Shown: piece after piece, positions 1 through 7,810 of the stretch
Layout: every line of letters begins with the position of its first letter
How positions within the stretch are numbered: the first letter of the stretch is position 1
DNA from: Bifidobacterium breve
GTDB lineage: Bacteria > Actinomycetota > Acidimicrobiia > Acidimicrobiales > Ilumatobacteraceae
Assembly (NCBI GenBank): GCA_943325425.2
Contig: CALPPJ020000012.1
Span: 1 to 13,266, forward strand
Length of the DNA stretch: 13,266 bases
Direction of reading: 5' to 3'
Notes under the pieces: generated by a model
Told to the model about the DNA's origin: nothing
The model's input: the letters and a program-made list of their open reading frames with translations, nothing else
Database searches by the model: none
Position numbers and translations under genes: made by a program

Positions 1-47
1 AGCAAGTAGGGTGTCGTTACGTTCCCCCCATTTATTAGGAGCGTGCC

Positions 48-1346
48 ATGTCAGTCACCGTCGTCGTCGGAGCCCAATGGGGCGATGAAGGCAAAGCCAA
101 GGTCATCGACCTTCTTGCCCGAGAGAATTCGGTGGTCGCTCGCTATCAGGGGGGACACAACGCTGGCCACACGGTTGTAGTTGGCACCGAGAAATATGCC
201 CTACAGCTCATTCCATCGGGCGTTCTATACGACCATGTCACACCAGTCATTGGCAACGGTGTCGTGGTTGACATGCCAACTCTCTTCGCCGAAATCGATC
301 GTCTTGAATCGCGCAGTATTTCATGCGCCAAATTGACCGTCTCGAGTCAGGCACAACTCATTTTCCCGTGGCACCAATCTTGGGACGCAATCTCTGAGGG
401 CAACTTAGGAGACAACAAGATTGGAACGACTCTGAAGGGCATCGGACCGGCGTATGCCGATAAGGCACGACGAGTTGGCATCAGAGTTGGAGCATGCGTA
501 GATCTCGAGTCTTTTGCCGAACAGGTAAATGAGAGAGCTACCGCTGAAAACATCGACATTGTTCACGCCGGTGGAGATGCCCTTGACGTCGAGCGAATCG
601 TGACGGAGTTTGTGGCGTACGCGAAACGCTTGCAGCCGTATATCGGCGACACAGTCGGACTCTTGCACGATGCTGTTGACGCTGGTCAAGACATCTTGCT
701 CGAAGGTGCTCAGGCCACTTTCCTCGACCTCGACCATGGAACGTATCCATTCGTGACTTCATCAAACCCGACTGCGGGTGGCGCAAGTGTTGGATCGGGT
801 ATTGGACCGCGACTCCTTGATCGCATCATCGGAATTACCAAGGCTTATACAACTCGCGTTGGCTCAGGACCATTCCCAACTGAAACGCTCGGTGAGATTG
901 GCGAGAAGTTGGTTGATATTGGTCGCGAATTCGGAACTGTGACTGGCCGTCGGCGTCGCACTGGCTGGGTTGACTGTGTGATGTTGCGTCACGCCGGACG
1001 CATTAACTCACTCACTGAATTGGCACTGACAAAACTTGATGTGCTCGACACATTTGATGAAGTCAAAGTTTGTACGGGCTATCGCATCAATGGCGAAGTC
1101 GTCCATGGCTATCCAGACCGGAGTGATGTGTTGGGCCAAGTTGTAGCCGATTACATCACGTTGCCGGGTTGGAAAACCGAACTGCGCAACTGTCGTTCAG
1201 TTGACGACCTTCCGATCGAAGCCCGAGCATTCATCACTGCAGTTGAACGCGAATCCGGTATCCCGATTCGCATCATTGGTGTCGGTCCTGAACGCGATGA
1301 AGTTCTTGATTGGACTCCTGCATCAATCTTTGGAGGCGTTTCATGA
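48..1346 (+). CDS. purA: Adenylosuccinate synthetase
   Basis: GTP-dependent ligation of aspartate to IMP, giving adenylosuccinate; this is the first committed step from IMP to AMP, in the cytosol. The 432-residue length is normal for the family. The N-terminal P-loop reads QWGDEGKAK (residues 10-18) with catalytic Asp13, followed by GGHNAGHTVV with catalytic His41. Further family blocks are TTLKGIGPAY, EGAQATFLDLDHGTYPFVTSS and GSGPFPTE, then the basic TGRRRRTGWVD segment that closes over the substrate. The ATG at 48 is preceded by AGGAG at 37-41 with good spacing, and the conserved N-terminus begins at once, so the start is secure. The P-loop has Ala17 where many homologues have Gly (GKGK). 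The last codons overlap purB as ATGA, so the two genes should be co-transcribed and translationally coupled. Confidence 0.98.
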   Translation: MSVTVVVGAQWGDEGKAKVIDLLARENSVVARYQGGHNAGHTVVVGTEKYALQLIPSGVLYDHVTPVIGNGVVVDMPTLFAEIDRLESRSISCAKLTVSSQAQLIFPWHQSWDAISEGNLGDNKIGTTLKGIGPAYADKARRVGIRVGACVDLESFAEQVNERATAENIDIVHAGGDALDVERIVTEFVAYAKRLQPYIGDTVGLLHDAVDAGQDILLEGAQATFLDLDHGTYPFVTSSNPTAGGASVGSGIGPRLLDRIIGITKAYTTRVGSGPFPTETLGEIGEKLVDIGREFGTVTGRRRRTGWVDCVMLRHAGRINSLTELALTKLDVLDTFDEVKVCTGYRINGEVVHGYPDRSDVLGQVVADYITLPGWKTELRNCRSVDDLPIEARAFITAVERESGIPIRIIGVGPERDEVLDWTPASIFGGVS

Positions 1347-2653
1347 TCCCTCGCTATGCGCTACCCGAAATGGAATCGGTCTTTTCAGATGAATCTCGTT
1401 TTGGTCGGTGGGTCGAAATTGAATTGTTGGCGACCGAAGCTCATAGCGCTCTAGGAATTGTGCCCACCGCTGATGCTGCAACTTGTCGAGCAAATTCTCC
1501 GGTTGTCGATGCGCGCTTCATTGACGATGTCCTTGATCGCGAGAAAATCACCGATCACGACGTTGCTGCGTTTGTTGATATTTTGCAGTCGCGTATTGGT
1601 GGCGCGGCGGGCGCATGGGTTCACTACGGTCTCACGTCAAGTGACATTGTCGACACTGCCTGGTGTTGGATGTTGCGTGATGCAGCCGACCTATTAATTG
1701 AAGCCTCATCAAAACTCCTTCGGGTCGTAGTGAGTTTGGCTAAGGCTCATCGCGACACAGTGATGATTGGACGCACCCATGGTGTGCACGCAGAGCCAAC
1801 GACGTTCGGAGCAAAAGTTGCGTTATGGGCACTACAGATTGATCGTGATCGCAGCCGCTTAATTGCTGCTCGTGAGAACATTGCCGTCTGCAAACTGTCC
1901 GGAGCGGTCGGGACGTATTCAAATGTTGATCCGAAAGTTGAGCAGCATGTTGCTCACGCATTGGGTTTGAAAGCAGTTCCGGCCACACAAGTTATTTCTC
2001 GTGATCGACATGCCGAATACATGTGGGCCTGTGCCGCTGTCGGTAATACCTGTGAAATGATCGCGGTTGAACTTCGCCATCTACAGCGAACCGAAGTTCG
2101 CGAAGTTGAAGAAGGTTTCAAGGCTGGTCAAAAAGGTTCGTCGGCAATGCCACATAAGCGCAACCCAATTTCGGCGGAAACGATCACTGGTCTGTCACGC
2201 GTGCTGCGCGGAAATCTTCAGGCTGCGATGCAAGATGTGGCGTTATGGCATGAACGAGATATTTCACATAGTTCGGTTGAACGTATTGTTCTTCCGGATT
2301 CGTCGATGATGGCGCATTACGTCATGCATCGCTTACGCCGTCTACTTGAGGGTCTTCAGGTCTCACCTGAGCGAATGAAACAGAACCTGTACTCAAGTCA
2401 CGGCTTGGTGTTTAGCCAGCCAGTACTTCTTGCTTTAGTTCAATCAGGCCTGACTCGTGATGAGGCCTATCGCATTGTTCAAGAAGCTGCCGCAATATCT
2501 TGGGAGCGTTCACAAGATTTCCGCTCAGTTCTTGAAGCCGATTCGCGTTTGGAGCGGGTTGACAAGAAAGTTCTTGACGAAGCTTTTGACTTGAAGCGTT
2601 CGTTGGTGCACATCGGGCAGGTATTCACTGCCCTTGATGTACTTGACGTGTAA
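1343..2653 (+). CDS. purB: Adenylosuccinate lyase
   Basis: Removes fumarate from adenylosuccinate to give AMP and from SAICAR to give AICAR, so it acts twice in purine synthesis. It belongs to the fumarase/aspartase superfamily and is a cytosolic homotetramer. The chosen start gives 436 residues beginning MIPRYALPEMESVFSDESRF, which matches the usual family N-terminus. The superfamily signature GSSAMPHKRNP lies at residues 265-275 and carries the mobile catalytic serine loop. The catalytic His block RTHGVHAEPTTFG is near residues 144-156, and the substrate-binding LTSSDIVDTA block is near 97-106. The open frame extends 11 codons upstream to an ATG at 1310, but the ATG at 1343 has GGAGG at 1332-1336 and sits in the ATGA overlap with purA, so it is preferred. 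The stop lies 3 bp from the stop of the convergent gene at 2657. Confidence 0.97.
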   Translation: MIPRYALPEMESVFSDESRFGRWVEIELLATEAHSALGIVPTADAATCRANSPVVDARFIDDVLDREKITDHDVAAFVDILQSRIGGAAGAWVHYGLTSSDIVDTAWCWMLRDAADLLIEASSKLLRVVVSLAKAHRDTVMIGRTHGVHAEPTTFGAKVALWALQIDRDRSRLIAARENIAVCKLSGAVGTYSNVDPKVEQHVAHALGLKAVPATQVISRDRHAEYMWACAAVGNTCEMIAVELRHLQRTEVREVEEGFKAGQKGSSAMPHKRNPISAETITGLSRVLRGNLQAAMQDVALWHERDISHSSVERIVLPDSSMMAHYVMHRLRRLLEGLQVSPERMKQNLYSSHGLVFSQPVLLALVQSGLTRDEAYRIVQEAAAISWERSQDFRSVLEADSRLERVDKKVLDEAFDLKRSLVHIGQVFTALDVLDV

Positions 2654-2656
2654 AAC

Positions 2657-3058
2657 TCAGCGAGTGATTCCGGCTTTTTTCAACACTGCAGGATCAACGC
2701 CAATTTCACGCCACGCGGTGTAGGTGATGCCATTGCGTTCACCGTATGAACGGGCAACTTTAACGAATGCTTTTTCGAGTGGACCGATTTGTTGAGCGGT
2801 AGTCATCTCTGCAAGTTCCATTGCCAAATCAAGTCGTTCCTGCGACAACTTCAGTTGCGTGATTGCATCTGATTCATCAAATTGATTTTCGATAAATACA
2901 AGCCGCTTCTTGATCGAATCAGGTGTGCGCTTGCGGCCACGCTTTGGCTTGTTGCGGCGTACCGCTTCAAGGTAATCACGAACAGTGCGACTCTCAGCTC
3001 GTCCAACCGCCAAAGCAGCTTTATGAGACTTGGTCATAGGTGTCTTAGGTGCTGCCAT
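2657..3058 (-). CDS. Small basic protein with AT-hook-like motif, function unknown
   Basis: A 133-residue, strongly basic, probably cytosolic protein. I do not recognise a named family with certainty, though its tripartite plan resembles uncharacterised actinobacterial proteins. Residues 1-30 are a Lys/Ala-rich tail leading into a helix (SRTVRDYLEAV). Residues 37-45 (KPKRGRKRT) contain an R-G-R core like the AT-hook of Lsr2-type nucleoid proteins. Residues 47-88 are charged and helical, and could form a coiled coil. The C-terminus (about 95-133) has a compact conserved-looking block, RSYGERNGITYTAWREIGVDPAVLKKAGI, quoted here in spirit of a small helix-loop-helix DNA-binding tail; this reading is inference. 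The start is supported by a TATATT box 7 nt upstream and no Shine-Dalgarno, suggesting a leaderless mRNA. It is divergent from pyrE and convergent with purB, with only 3 bp between stops. Confidence 0.8.
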   Translation of the reverse strand: MAAPKTPMTKSHKAALAVGRAESRTVRDYLEAVRRNKPKRGRKRTPDSIKKRLVFIENQFDESDAITQLKLSQERLDLAMELAEMTTAQQIGPLEKAFVKVARSYGERNGITYTAWREIGVDPAVLKKAGITR

Positions 3059-3065
3059 AAGTTTT

Positions 3066-3071
3066 AATATA
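3066..3071 (-). promoter_or_regulatory. -10 box of probable leaderless promoter for the small basic protein
   Basis: On the minus strand this reads TATATT, five of six matches to TATAAT, followed by AAAACTT and then the ATG at 3058. The 7-nt spacing puts the transcription start at or next to the A of ATG. There is no Shine-Dalgarno sequence. No clear -35 box is visible. Confidence 0.5.
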
Positions 3072-3117
3072 TGACTGCGAAGTGTGAATTGCGCCGTTTT
3101 GTTGCGTAAGAATTTGT

Positions 3118-3182
3118 CACTTTTTCATAAAGAAAGTGGCGTATTTATTGCTGATACGCAGTGGTCTCACAAAGAGATACAC
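3118..3182. repeat. Three abutting inverted repeats upstream of pyrE
   Basis: Three imperfect palindromes lie end to end. 3118-3138 is CACTTT, a 9-nt spacer, AAAGTG. 3139-3159 is GCGTAT, a 9-nt spacer, ATACGC. 3161-3182 is GTG-G-TCTC, ACAAA, GAGA-TA-CAC, with a small internal asymmetry. The repeat length of about 21 bp equals two helical turns, and the block ends 18 bp upstream of the pyrE -10 box. This could be a set of operator sites for a dimeric regulator of pyrE or of the divergent gene, or RNA hairpins if transcription starts further upstream. Individual 6-bp arms can arise by chance; the regular packing is the reason to list it. Confidence 0.4.
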
Positions 3183-3199
3183 AACGTCAATTCGCGCAC

Positions 3200-3205
3200 T
3201 ACTCT
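3200..3205 (+). promoter_or_regulatory. -10 box of probable leaderless pyrE promoter
   Basis: TACTCT fits the TANNNT pattern and ends 8 nt before the pyrE ATG. No Shine-Dalgarno sequence is present between it and the start codon. A -35 box is not evident. Confidence 0.45.
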
Positions 3206-3213
3206 AATTACCG

Positions 3214-3795
3214 ATGAGTAATTATTCGAATGAACTACCAACTCTTGATCCTGCTCGGCACGCATTGCGTGAACATGTGCTTCGTCATTCGTTAAAGACG
3301 GGCAACTTCACTTTGAAGTCTGGTGCGAGCTGTTCATGGTTTCTTGATACAAAGCAAACAGCCTGTCGTGCTGATGGTGTTGTACTTATGGCCAATGTTG
3401 CGTTAGACCTCATTCCTAAAGACGCAGTTGCCATTGGTGGATTGACAATGGGTGCCGATCCCGTGGCCTATGGAATTGCCGCAGTGGCTGCAACTCGTGG
3501 TTACGATTTGTGTAGTTTCAGCGTTCGTAAGGAAGCTAAAGATCACGGCGTGACTGGACGTATTGCGGGTGCGCTTCAACCGGGAGACAAAGTAGTGATC
3601 ACCGAAGACACTGTGACTCGCGGTACATCAATCATGGAAGCAGTTGATGCGGTGACGGCATTCGGAGCAATTCCGATTTTGATCACTGTTGTGGTTGATC
3701 GCGGCGGAACTTGCGGGGCGATGGCCGCTGAACGCGGAATTCCGTTTGTGCCAATGTTGACTGCACTTGACTTGGGATATGGATACGGCACCTGA
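3214..3795 (+). CDS. pyrE: Orotate phosphoribosyltransferase
   Basis: Transfers the phosphoribosyl group of PRPP to orotate to give OMP, the fifth step of pyrimidine synthesis; a cytosolic homodimer. The 193-residue length is normal. The substrate loop GNFTLKSGASCSWFLD (residues 30-45) is the orotate/PRPP-contacting block. VRKEAKDHGVTG (104-115) is the flexible catalytic loop with Lys106, Lys109 and His111. VVITEDTVTRGTS (127-139) is the type I PRTase PRPP-binding motif with its adjacent acidic pair. The ATG at 3214 has no Shine-Dalgarno but has TACTCT 8 nt upstream, so a leaderless transcript is likely. The gene is separate from the purine operon, although both make nucleotides. Possible operator repeats lie just upstream. 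Confidence 0.95.
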   Translation: MSNYSNELPTLDPARHALREHVLRHSLKTGNFTLKSGASCSWFLDTKQTACRADGVVLMANVALDLIPKDAVAIGGLTMGADPVAYGIAAVAATRGYDLCSFSVRKEAKDHGVTGRIAGALQPGDKVVITEDTVTRGTSIMEAVDAVTAFGAIPILITVVVDRGGTCGAMAAERGIPFVPMLTALDLGYGYGT

Positions 3796-3862
3796 TTTGC
3801 GACAAGTGCGATTGTGATTGGTGCCTTAAGTCCCTGAGTAATCCGCCGACATGCTCTAAGCA

Positions 3863-3879
3863 TTCGAACCTCGAATAAT
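3863..3879 (+). promoter_or_regulatory. Promoter-like site with overlapping 13-bp palindrome before the UspA gene
   Basis: AATAAT at 3874-3879 matches TATAAT at five of six positions and lies 12 nt before the ATG at 3892. The perfect inverted repeat TTCGA-ACC-TCGAA (3863-3875) overlaps its left edge, where a repressor could block the polymerase. No convincing -35 box is seen. The palindrome could also be chance. Confidence 0.35.
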
Positions 3880-3891
3880 GACACTTGGGGC

Positions 3892-4821
3892 ATGATCCGT
3901 CATTCGCCAATTCCCCATGACCCGCGACCAATCTTGGTGGGATTGGATGGGTCCGAAAATTCTGAGAGTGCAATGTGGTGGGCCGTTGACATAGCCATTG
4001 AATCAAAAAGAAACTTGCGCCTTCTTACTTGTTATTCATTACCAGCGATGATTGGTCTCGGTGTATCAGCTGGCTATGTCGGGCCATTGTTGTCATCAGA
4101 AGAAATCCGTGCGGCAGACGAACACCATCGAACTGCGCTTGACTTGATGAAGTCGAAAGTATTGAAGACACATCCTGAACTAGAAATTGAAACGTTTCTC
4201 GATCAAGGGTCACCAGTCGTGGCCTTGTTGAAGGCTTCCGTCGATGCCTCGATGATTGTGATCGGAACCAAAGGAGTTGGTTCTGGTCATGCATTGTTAA
4301 TGGGCTCGGTGAGCTACGCGATTGCACATCGTGCCGAGTGTCCAGTGGTTCTAGTTCCTGAAACTGCCAAGCGGACATCTACCGGTCGAGTAGTTGTAGG
4401 AATTGACAGTTCAAAAGGAGCGCTTGACGCCGCCGATTGGGCTTTGCATTTCGCCGAAGATATGCATCGCAATCTCGAACTCATTTCGGCTTGGCATTAC
4501 CCATATTCAGCTATGTCACCAGAGTTTGGTGTGATGTCTGGGCCGGACATTGATGAATTGCGACTGGCCATGTTGCGCGATGCTCGTAAACTTGTGAATC
4601 GCGTCAAAAAGCATTTGTCTGATGACGAAGGTTCGCGGGTTTCTATTAGTGCAGAGGTGATCGAGGGTTCGGCTGCTGATGCACTGGTTGAACACACGAC
4701 ACCTCAAGACATCTTGGTCGTTGGATCAAAGAGTCACAGTCTGATTGCCGCGGTTTTGTTGGGCAGCACCGCTGTTGGAGTAGCTCATCGCAGCAAATGT
4801 CCAGTTGTCATAGTTCATTGA
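3892..4821 (+). CDS. Universal stress protein with two UspA domains
   Basis: A 309-residue cytosolic protein made of two tandem UspA folds, the common actinobacterial arrangement; proteins of this class bind ATP and respond to starvation, hypoxia or other stress. Domain 1 (about 12-156) begins PILVGLDGSENSESAMWWA and ends with the ATP motif G125-x2-G128-x9-G138-S, followed by CPVVLVP. Domain 2 (about 165-309) begins VVVGIDSSKGALDAADWA and ends with the corresponding motif, where Ser281 replaces the second Gly (G278-x2-S281-x9-G291-S), so nucleotide binding in domain 2 may be altered. The start is the first ATG of a frame that begins about 11 residues before domain 1; only a weak G-rich stretch precedes it. 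It lies 96 bp after pyrE with a promoter-like site between, so it is probably a separate unit. The exact function is unknown. Confidence 0.92.
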   Translation: MIRHSPIPHDPRPILVGLDGSENSESAMWWAVDIAIESKRNLRLLTCYSLPAMIGLGVSAGYVGPLLSSEEIRAADEHHRTALDLMKSKVLKTHPELEIETFLDQGSPVVALLKASVDASMIVIGTKGVGSGHALLMGSVSYAIAHRAECPVVLVPETAKRTSTGRVVVGIDSSKGALDAADWALHFAEDMHRNLELISAWHYPYSAMSPEFGVMSGPDIDELRLAMLRDARKLVNRVKKHLSDDEGSRVSISAEVIEGSAADALVEHTTPQDILVVGSKSHSLIAAVLLGSTAVGVAHRSKCPVVIVH

Positions 4822-4846
4822 TGCGTCATAGTTCGTTCAAACCTCA

Positions 4847-4852
4847 TAGCCT
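4847..4852 (+). promoter_or_regulatory. -10 box of probable leaderless tesB promoter
   Basis: TAGCCT fits TANNNT and ends 6 nt before the GTG at 4859. No Shine-Dalgarno sequence precedes either the GTG or the ATG two codons later, so a leaderless GTG start is the simplest reading. Confidence 0.4.
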
Positions 4853-4858
4853 GACAGC

Positions 4859-5692
4859 GTGACTATGCAGCAACTTTTCGCGCTTGAACCCCATGGTGTA
4901 GATACCTTTGTTGGTGCAGGGCGCGAGTACCCGTGGGGTGGTTTATACGGCGGCCATATTGTTGCGCAAGCGCTGTGGGCCGCAGCCGAAACAGTTGAAC
5001 CCAATATGGAACCACATTCATTGCGGGCCTATTTCATTCGGCGAGGCAGTCCCAAAGACACCGTACGATACGAAGTTGACCGAATTCGAAATGGAAAAAG
5101 TTTTTGCACACGCCGCGTTGTGGCTCGGCAAGAAAACGGCGCAATCTTGAACCTGGAAGCCAGTTTTCAAAAATTCGAAAATGCTCCTGACGTACAGCCC
5201 ATTGCTTTTCCAAAAGGAGTTCCGCTCCCAGACAGCATGACCAACTCCACCTGGTCAGAGTTTTTTGATCGCCGTTGGATTGAGAAAGACGATCATCCAA
5301 GTGATGGCCGTGAAGGCGCTGGTCGAGCAATGGCTTGGTTTCGGGTGACCGAAGCGTTAGGTAATCCCGGTGACCATCGCGCACAACTTTTGCATCGATG
5401 CGCTTTTGCGTATCTCAGTGACGACTTGCCGACTGATGCGGTGGTACGTACCCACCCAGAGATTTCATTGCGTCCTGAGAATCATCGCAACTTTCAAGGT
5501 GCCAGTCTTGACCACACGATCTGGTTTCATCGGCCCATTCAAAGTGATCGCTGGCATTTACACGATTTCACTTGTCATTCGTTAGGCAATAATCGAGGTC
5601 TCGCACTCGGACATGTGTTTAGTGAAGATGGCGTTTTGGTCGCAACAGTTGCTCAAGAGGCGCTGATTCGCGATTTAACACCATCAACATAG
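4859..5692 (+). CDS. tesB: Acyl-CoA thioesterase II (TesB family)
   Basis: Hydrolyses acyl-CoA to free fatty acid and CoA; a cytosolic double-hotdog enzyme. The 277 residues cover the usual TesB length. The first hotdog contains the GGLYGGHIVAQALWAAAETV helix (27-46), matching the family's RGxFGGQVxAQAL block, and the HSLRAYFIRRGSP strand. The second hotdog contains ASLDHTIWFHRP (215-226) with the expected catalytic Asp218. It ends with GRGLALGH-type residues and VATVAQEALIR (261-271), which carries the catalytic Gln266. The Thr/Ser partner is probably in the FTCHSLGNNRG segment (237-247). The start is GTG at 4859, or ATG at 4865; the GTG is favoured by the TAGCCT box 6 nt upstream. The last 40 bp overlap the 3' end of the convergent acyltransferase gene. 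Substrate chain length cannot be told. Confidence 0.92.
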   Translation: MTMQQLFALEPHGVDTFVGAGREYPWGGLYGGHIVAQALWAAAETVEPNMEPHSLRAYFIRRGSPKDTVRYEVDRIRNGKSFCTRRVVARQENGAILNLEASFQKFENAPDVQPIAFPKGVPLPDSMTNSTWSEFFDRRWIEKDDHPSDGREGAGRAMAWFRVTEALGNPGDHRAQLLHRCAFAYLSDDLPTDAVVRTHPEISLRPENHRNFQGASLDHTIWFHRPIQSDRWHLHDFTCHSLGNNRGLALGHVFSEDGVLVATVAQEALIRDLTPST

Positions 5693-7806
5693 GGTGAGAT
5701 AGCGGCGTCAATCAACGGCGTTAAAAACTCCACATATGTCGTCGTGAGGTGATGCGAATCGCGATACATCAAAATGTTGCCGGTGATGACGGGGCACGTA
5801 TCAATTGTGCAAACCCAATGACTGACATCTAGATATTGAGCATTGTTTTCAACCGCAACATCAATACTGGTTTGTTGGCGATTAGCGCGAATTCCTTTGT
5901 CGCGACTAGCGGCACACGAACCAACATTTTTGATGGCCTTTGATAGACAAATCGGAACATCGCTTCCCGGGTATGGAGTGTCTGTAACGACGACAGGATT
6001 GATTCCCATACTTTGCAATTGCGGTATGAGAGTTGCGTAACCAGCCTTAACGATTGAGTCGGCAAATGGTTGGTCGGTAGCCGGATCGGTTAAACGATTC
6101 GAGTTCGTCATCAACACCACGCGTACATTTTCTGCCACGAAACGTTGAAGCACTTTTTCGCGCCATGGTCGGCAGCCGGGGTATGTGGGACCAACCAGTG
6201 AATTGGCGGTGATCAGATCAATTGTGGTGCAACCCATTTTTGTCAGAATGATTAATCGCCATTGATGATCAATGGCTATTTGATTGAGTGCTGGAAACCA
6301 CTGTGCAGCGTGTGAGTCACCGTATAGAGCAACCGTGAAATCAGACGTTGTATCTCCGTACTCACAAATCTTGGGTTCAATGGAAATCAGGTTGACATGG
6401 CAACCGTTGTCATAGATTTCAGGTTTGTCGCCGGAGGCACCACGTAACGAGGGTTGCAAGTTGGCCGGAACTTCATCGGTGAGTGCACCGGCAATGACTG
6501 CGTCAATTGGCGCGGTCGGATTCACGATGGAGGGTGGGGGACCTTCTGGAATTGTGACGAGAGATGTAGTTGTCTCAACTGGTGCAACTGTGCTGTCAGT
6601 TGAAACAACTGGCGCAGTCGTTGTTGTCGTTGTGCTCGCGATAGCAACGGGTGCATCAGCAATAACATCGGTGCTGAGCGCAACTGAAGAGGTTCGTAGA
6701 ACAAATCCGACGCCGACACTCGACACAATTAATGCTGCACCGACCATAAGTGCGCGGCGTGGTTTGGCTTGCAATGAAACAGAATGGCGAACTGGATTTT
6801 CTAAGAAATGATGTGACAGTGAAGCGGCAATCACCGCGCTTGCGATCGCGACCAGACGCTCGGTAACAGTAAGAGAACGGCCTGCGTGTGACTCGGCGAT
6901 GATGAGTACTGGCCAATGCCATAAATAGATCGAGTAAGAGCGCGCGCCAATCCATTGCAGAGGTCCCAGCGAAAGAATTCGTTGCGGTCCCCAATGCGCA
7001 TGTTGCCCAGCCATCAGCACGAGCGCAGTCGCAACAACTGGCAGCAAAGCTAACTTGCCGGGGAAGGCCATTTTTTCGGTGATGGTTAGTCCACTGACAA
7101 CGATGGCGAAGAGACCGAGCCAACCGATGACGGCGCGGAAATTAGTTGGTAGTTGTTCGATGTATTTCCAAGTCAGTGCCACGAGTGCACCGATACCAAG
7201 TTCCCATGCACGCGTGTGTAAACCAAAGAAGGCCCACGGTTGAGATTGAGTGGTTTGCCATATACAAAGCGCAAGCGAGGCAGCACTTAAAATTGAGACC
7301 GCAACAATTGCTCGGGTGTGGCGATCACGCGACTTCCAGAGCAACAACATCAAGAGTGCGGGCCACACGATGTAAAACTGCTCTTCAACCGAGAGTGACC
7401 AAAAGTGTTGGAACGGGGAGGGTGGTTGTCCGGCTTGCAGATAGTCAGTGCTGCGAACGCCAAATAAAATGTTGGCGAAGAACCCTCCGCTGGCTACAGC
7501 GTCGGCACCGATGTCTTTGAGTCGAAGTGGTTCAAGCCAGATTCGACTGGCGAGTGCAGTAAGTGCGATGACTAACGCAGATGCAGGAAGTAATCGTCGC
7601 GCCCGCCGGGCATAAAAATTCTTCAGAGAAATTTCACCGACAGACGAATGTTCGTTGATCAGCAACGATGTGATCAGAAATCCTGACACCACGAAGAAAA
7701 CATCGACACCGATGAATCCGCCAGTCAGTCCCAAAAACTTGGCGTGAAAAAGAATGACGAAGCCGACAGCCAGTGCCCGAAGGCCTTCGATATCGCGTCT
7801 AAACAT
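5653..7806 (-). CDS. Membrane O-acyltransferase: acyltransferase-3 domain plus SGNH domain (OatA/OafB type)
   Basis: A 717-residue membrane enzyme likely to O-acetylate a cell-surface polysaccharide, peptidoglycan or glycolipid; the acceptor is unknown. Residues 1-375 form the acyltransferase-3 domain with about ten membrane segments. It has the RRDIEGLRALAV opening, His21 in the ILFHAK motif, FIGVDVFFVVSGFLIT, an Arg cluster at 67-71 (FYARRARRLLP), SLSVEEQFYIVWP (137-149) and YSIYLWHWP (291-299). Residues 385-430 are a Thr/Pro/Val-rich linker with a run of six Thr. Residues about 465-717 are an SGNH domain on the outer face, with block I VALYGDSHAAQW (Ser498) and block V YRDSHHL (Asp683, His685/686). 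Several Cys in this domain (469, 481, 526, 545, 620, 631, 666, 671) could form disulphides. The ATG at 7806 begins the conserved N-terminus and lies only 4 nt after tRNA-Phe, so no separate promoter or Shine-Dalgarno fits between them. Confidence 0.93.
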   Translation of the reverse strand: MFRRDIEGLRALAVGFVILFHAKFLGLTGGFIGVDVFFVVSGFLITSLLINEHSSVGEISLKNFYARRARRLLPASALVIALTALASRIWLEPLRLKDIGADAVASGGFFANILFGVRSTDYLQAGQPPSPFQHFWSLSVEEQFYIVWPALLMLLLWKSRDRHTRAIVAVSILSAASLALCIWQTTQSQPWAFFGLHTRAWELGIGALVALTWKYIEQLPTNFRAVIGWLGLFAIVVSGLTITEKMAFPGKLALLPVVATALVLMAGQHAHWGPQRILSLGPLQWIGARSYSIYLWHWPVLIIAESHAGRSLTVTERLVAIASAVIAASLSHHFLENPVRHSVSLQAKPRRALMVGAALIVSSVGVGFVLRTSSVALSTDVIADAPVAIASTTTTTTAPVVSTDSTVAPVETTTSLVTIPEGPPPSIVNPTAPIDAVIAGALTDEVPANLQPSLRGASGDKPEIYDNGCHVNLISIEPKICEYGDTTSDFTVALYGDSHAAQWFPALNQIAIDHQWRLIILTKMGCTTIDLITANSLVGPTYPGCRPWREKVLQRFVAENVRVVLMTNSNRLTDPATDQPFADSIVKAGYATLIPQLQSMGINPVVVTDTPYPGSDVPICLSKAIKNVGSCAASRDKGIRANRQQTSIDVAVENNAQYLDVSHWVCTIDTCPVITGNILMYRDSHHLTTTYVEFLTPLIDAAISPYVDGVKSRISAS

Positions 7807-7810
7807 GAAG

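Noticed and set aside
405..737. 110-residue minus-strand frame inside purA
   Set aside because: It is a shadow of purA with no family resemblance or start signals.
1310..1342. Upstream ATG extension of purB
   Set aside because: The extra 11 residues are not family-like; ATG 1343 has GGAGG and overlaps purA as ATGA.
3863..3879. LexA/SOS box before the UspA gene
   Set aside because: Only one TCGAAC half-site is present; the GTTCGA partner at 4-nt spacing is absent.
6425..6811. 128-residue plus-strand frame rich in Val and Thr
   Set aside because: It is the antisense shadow of the Thr-rich linker of the acyltransferase, with no start signals.
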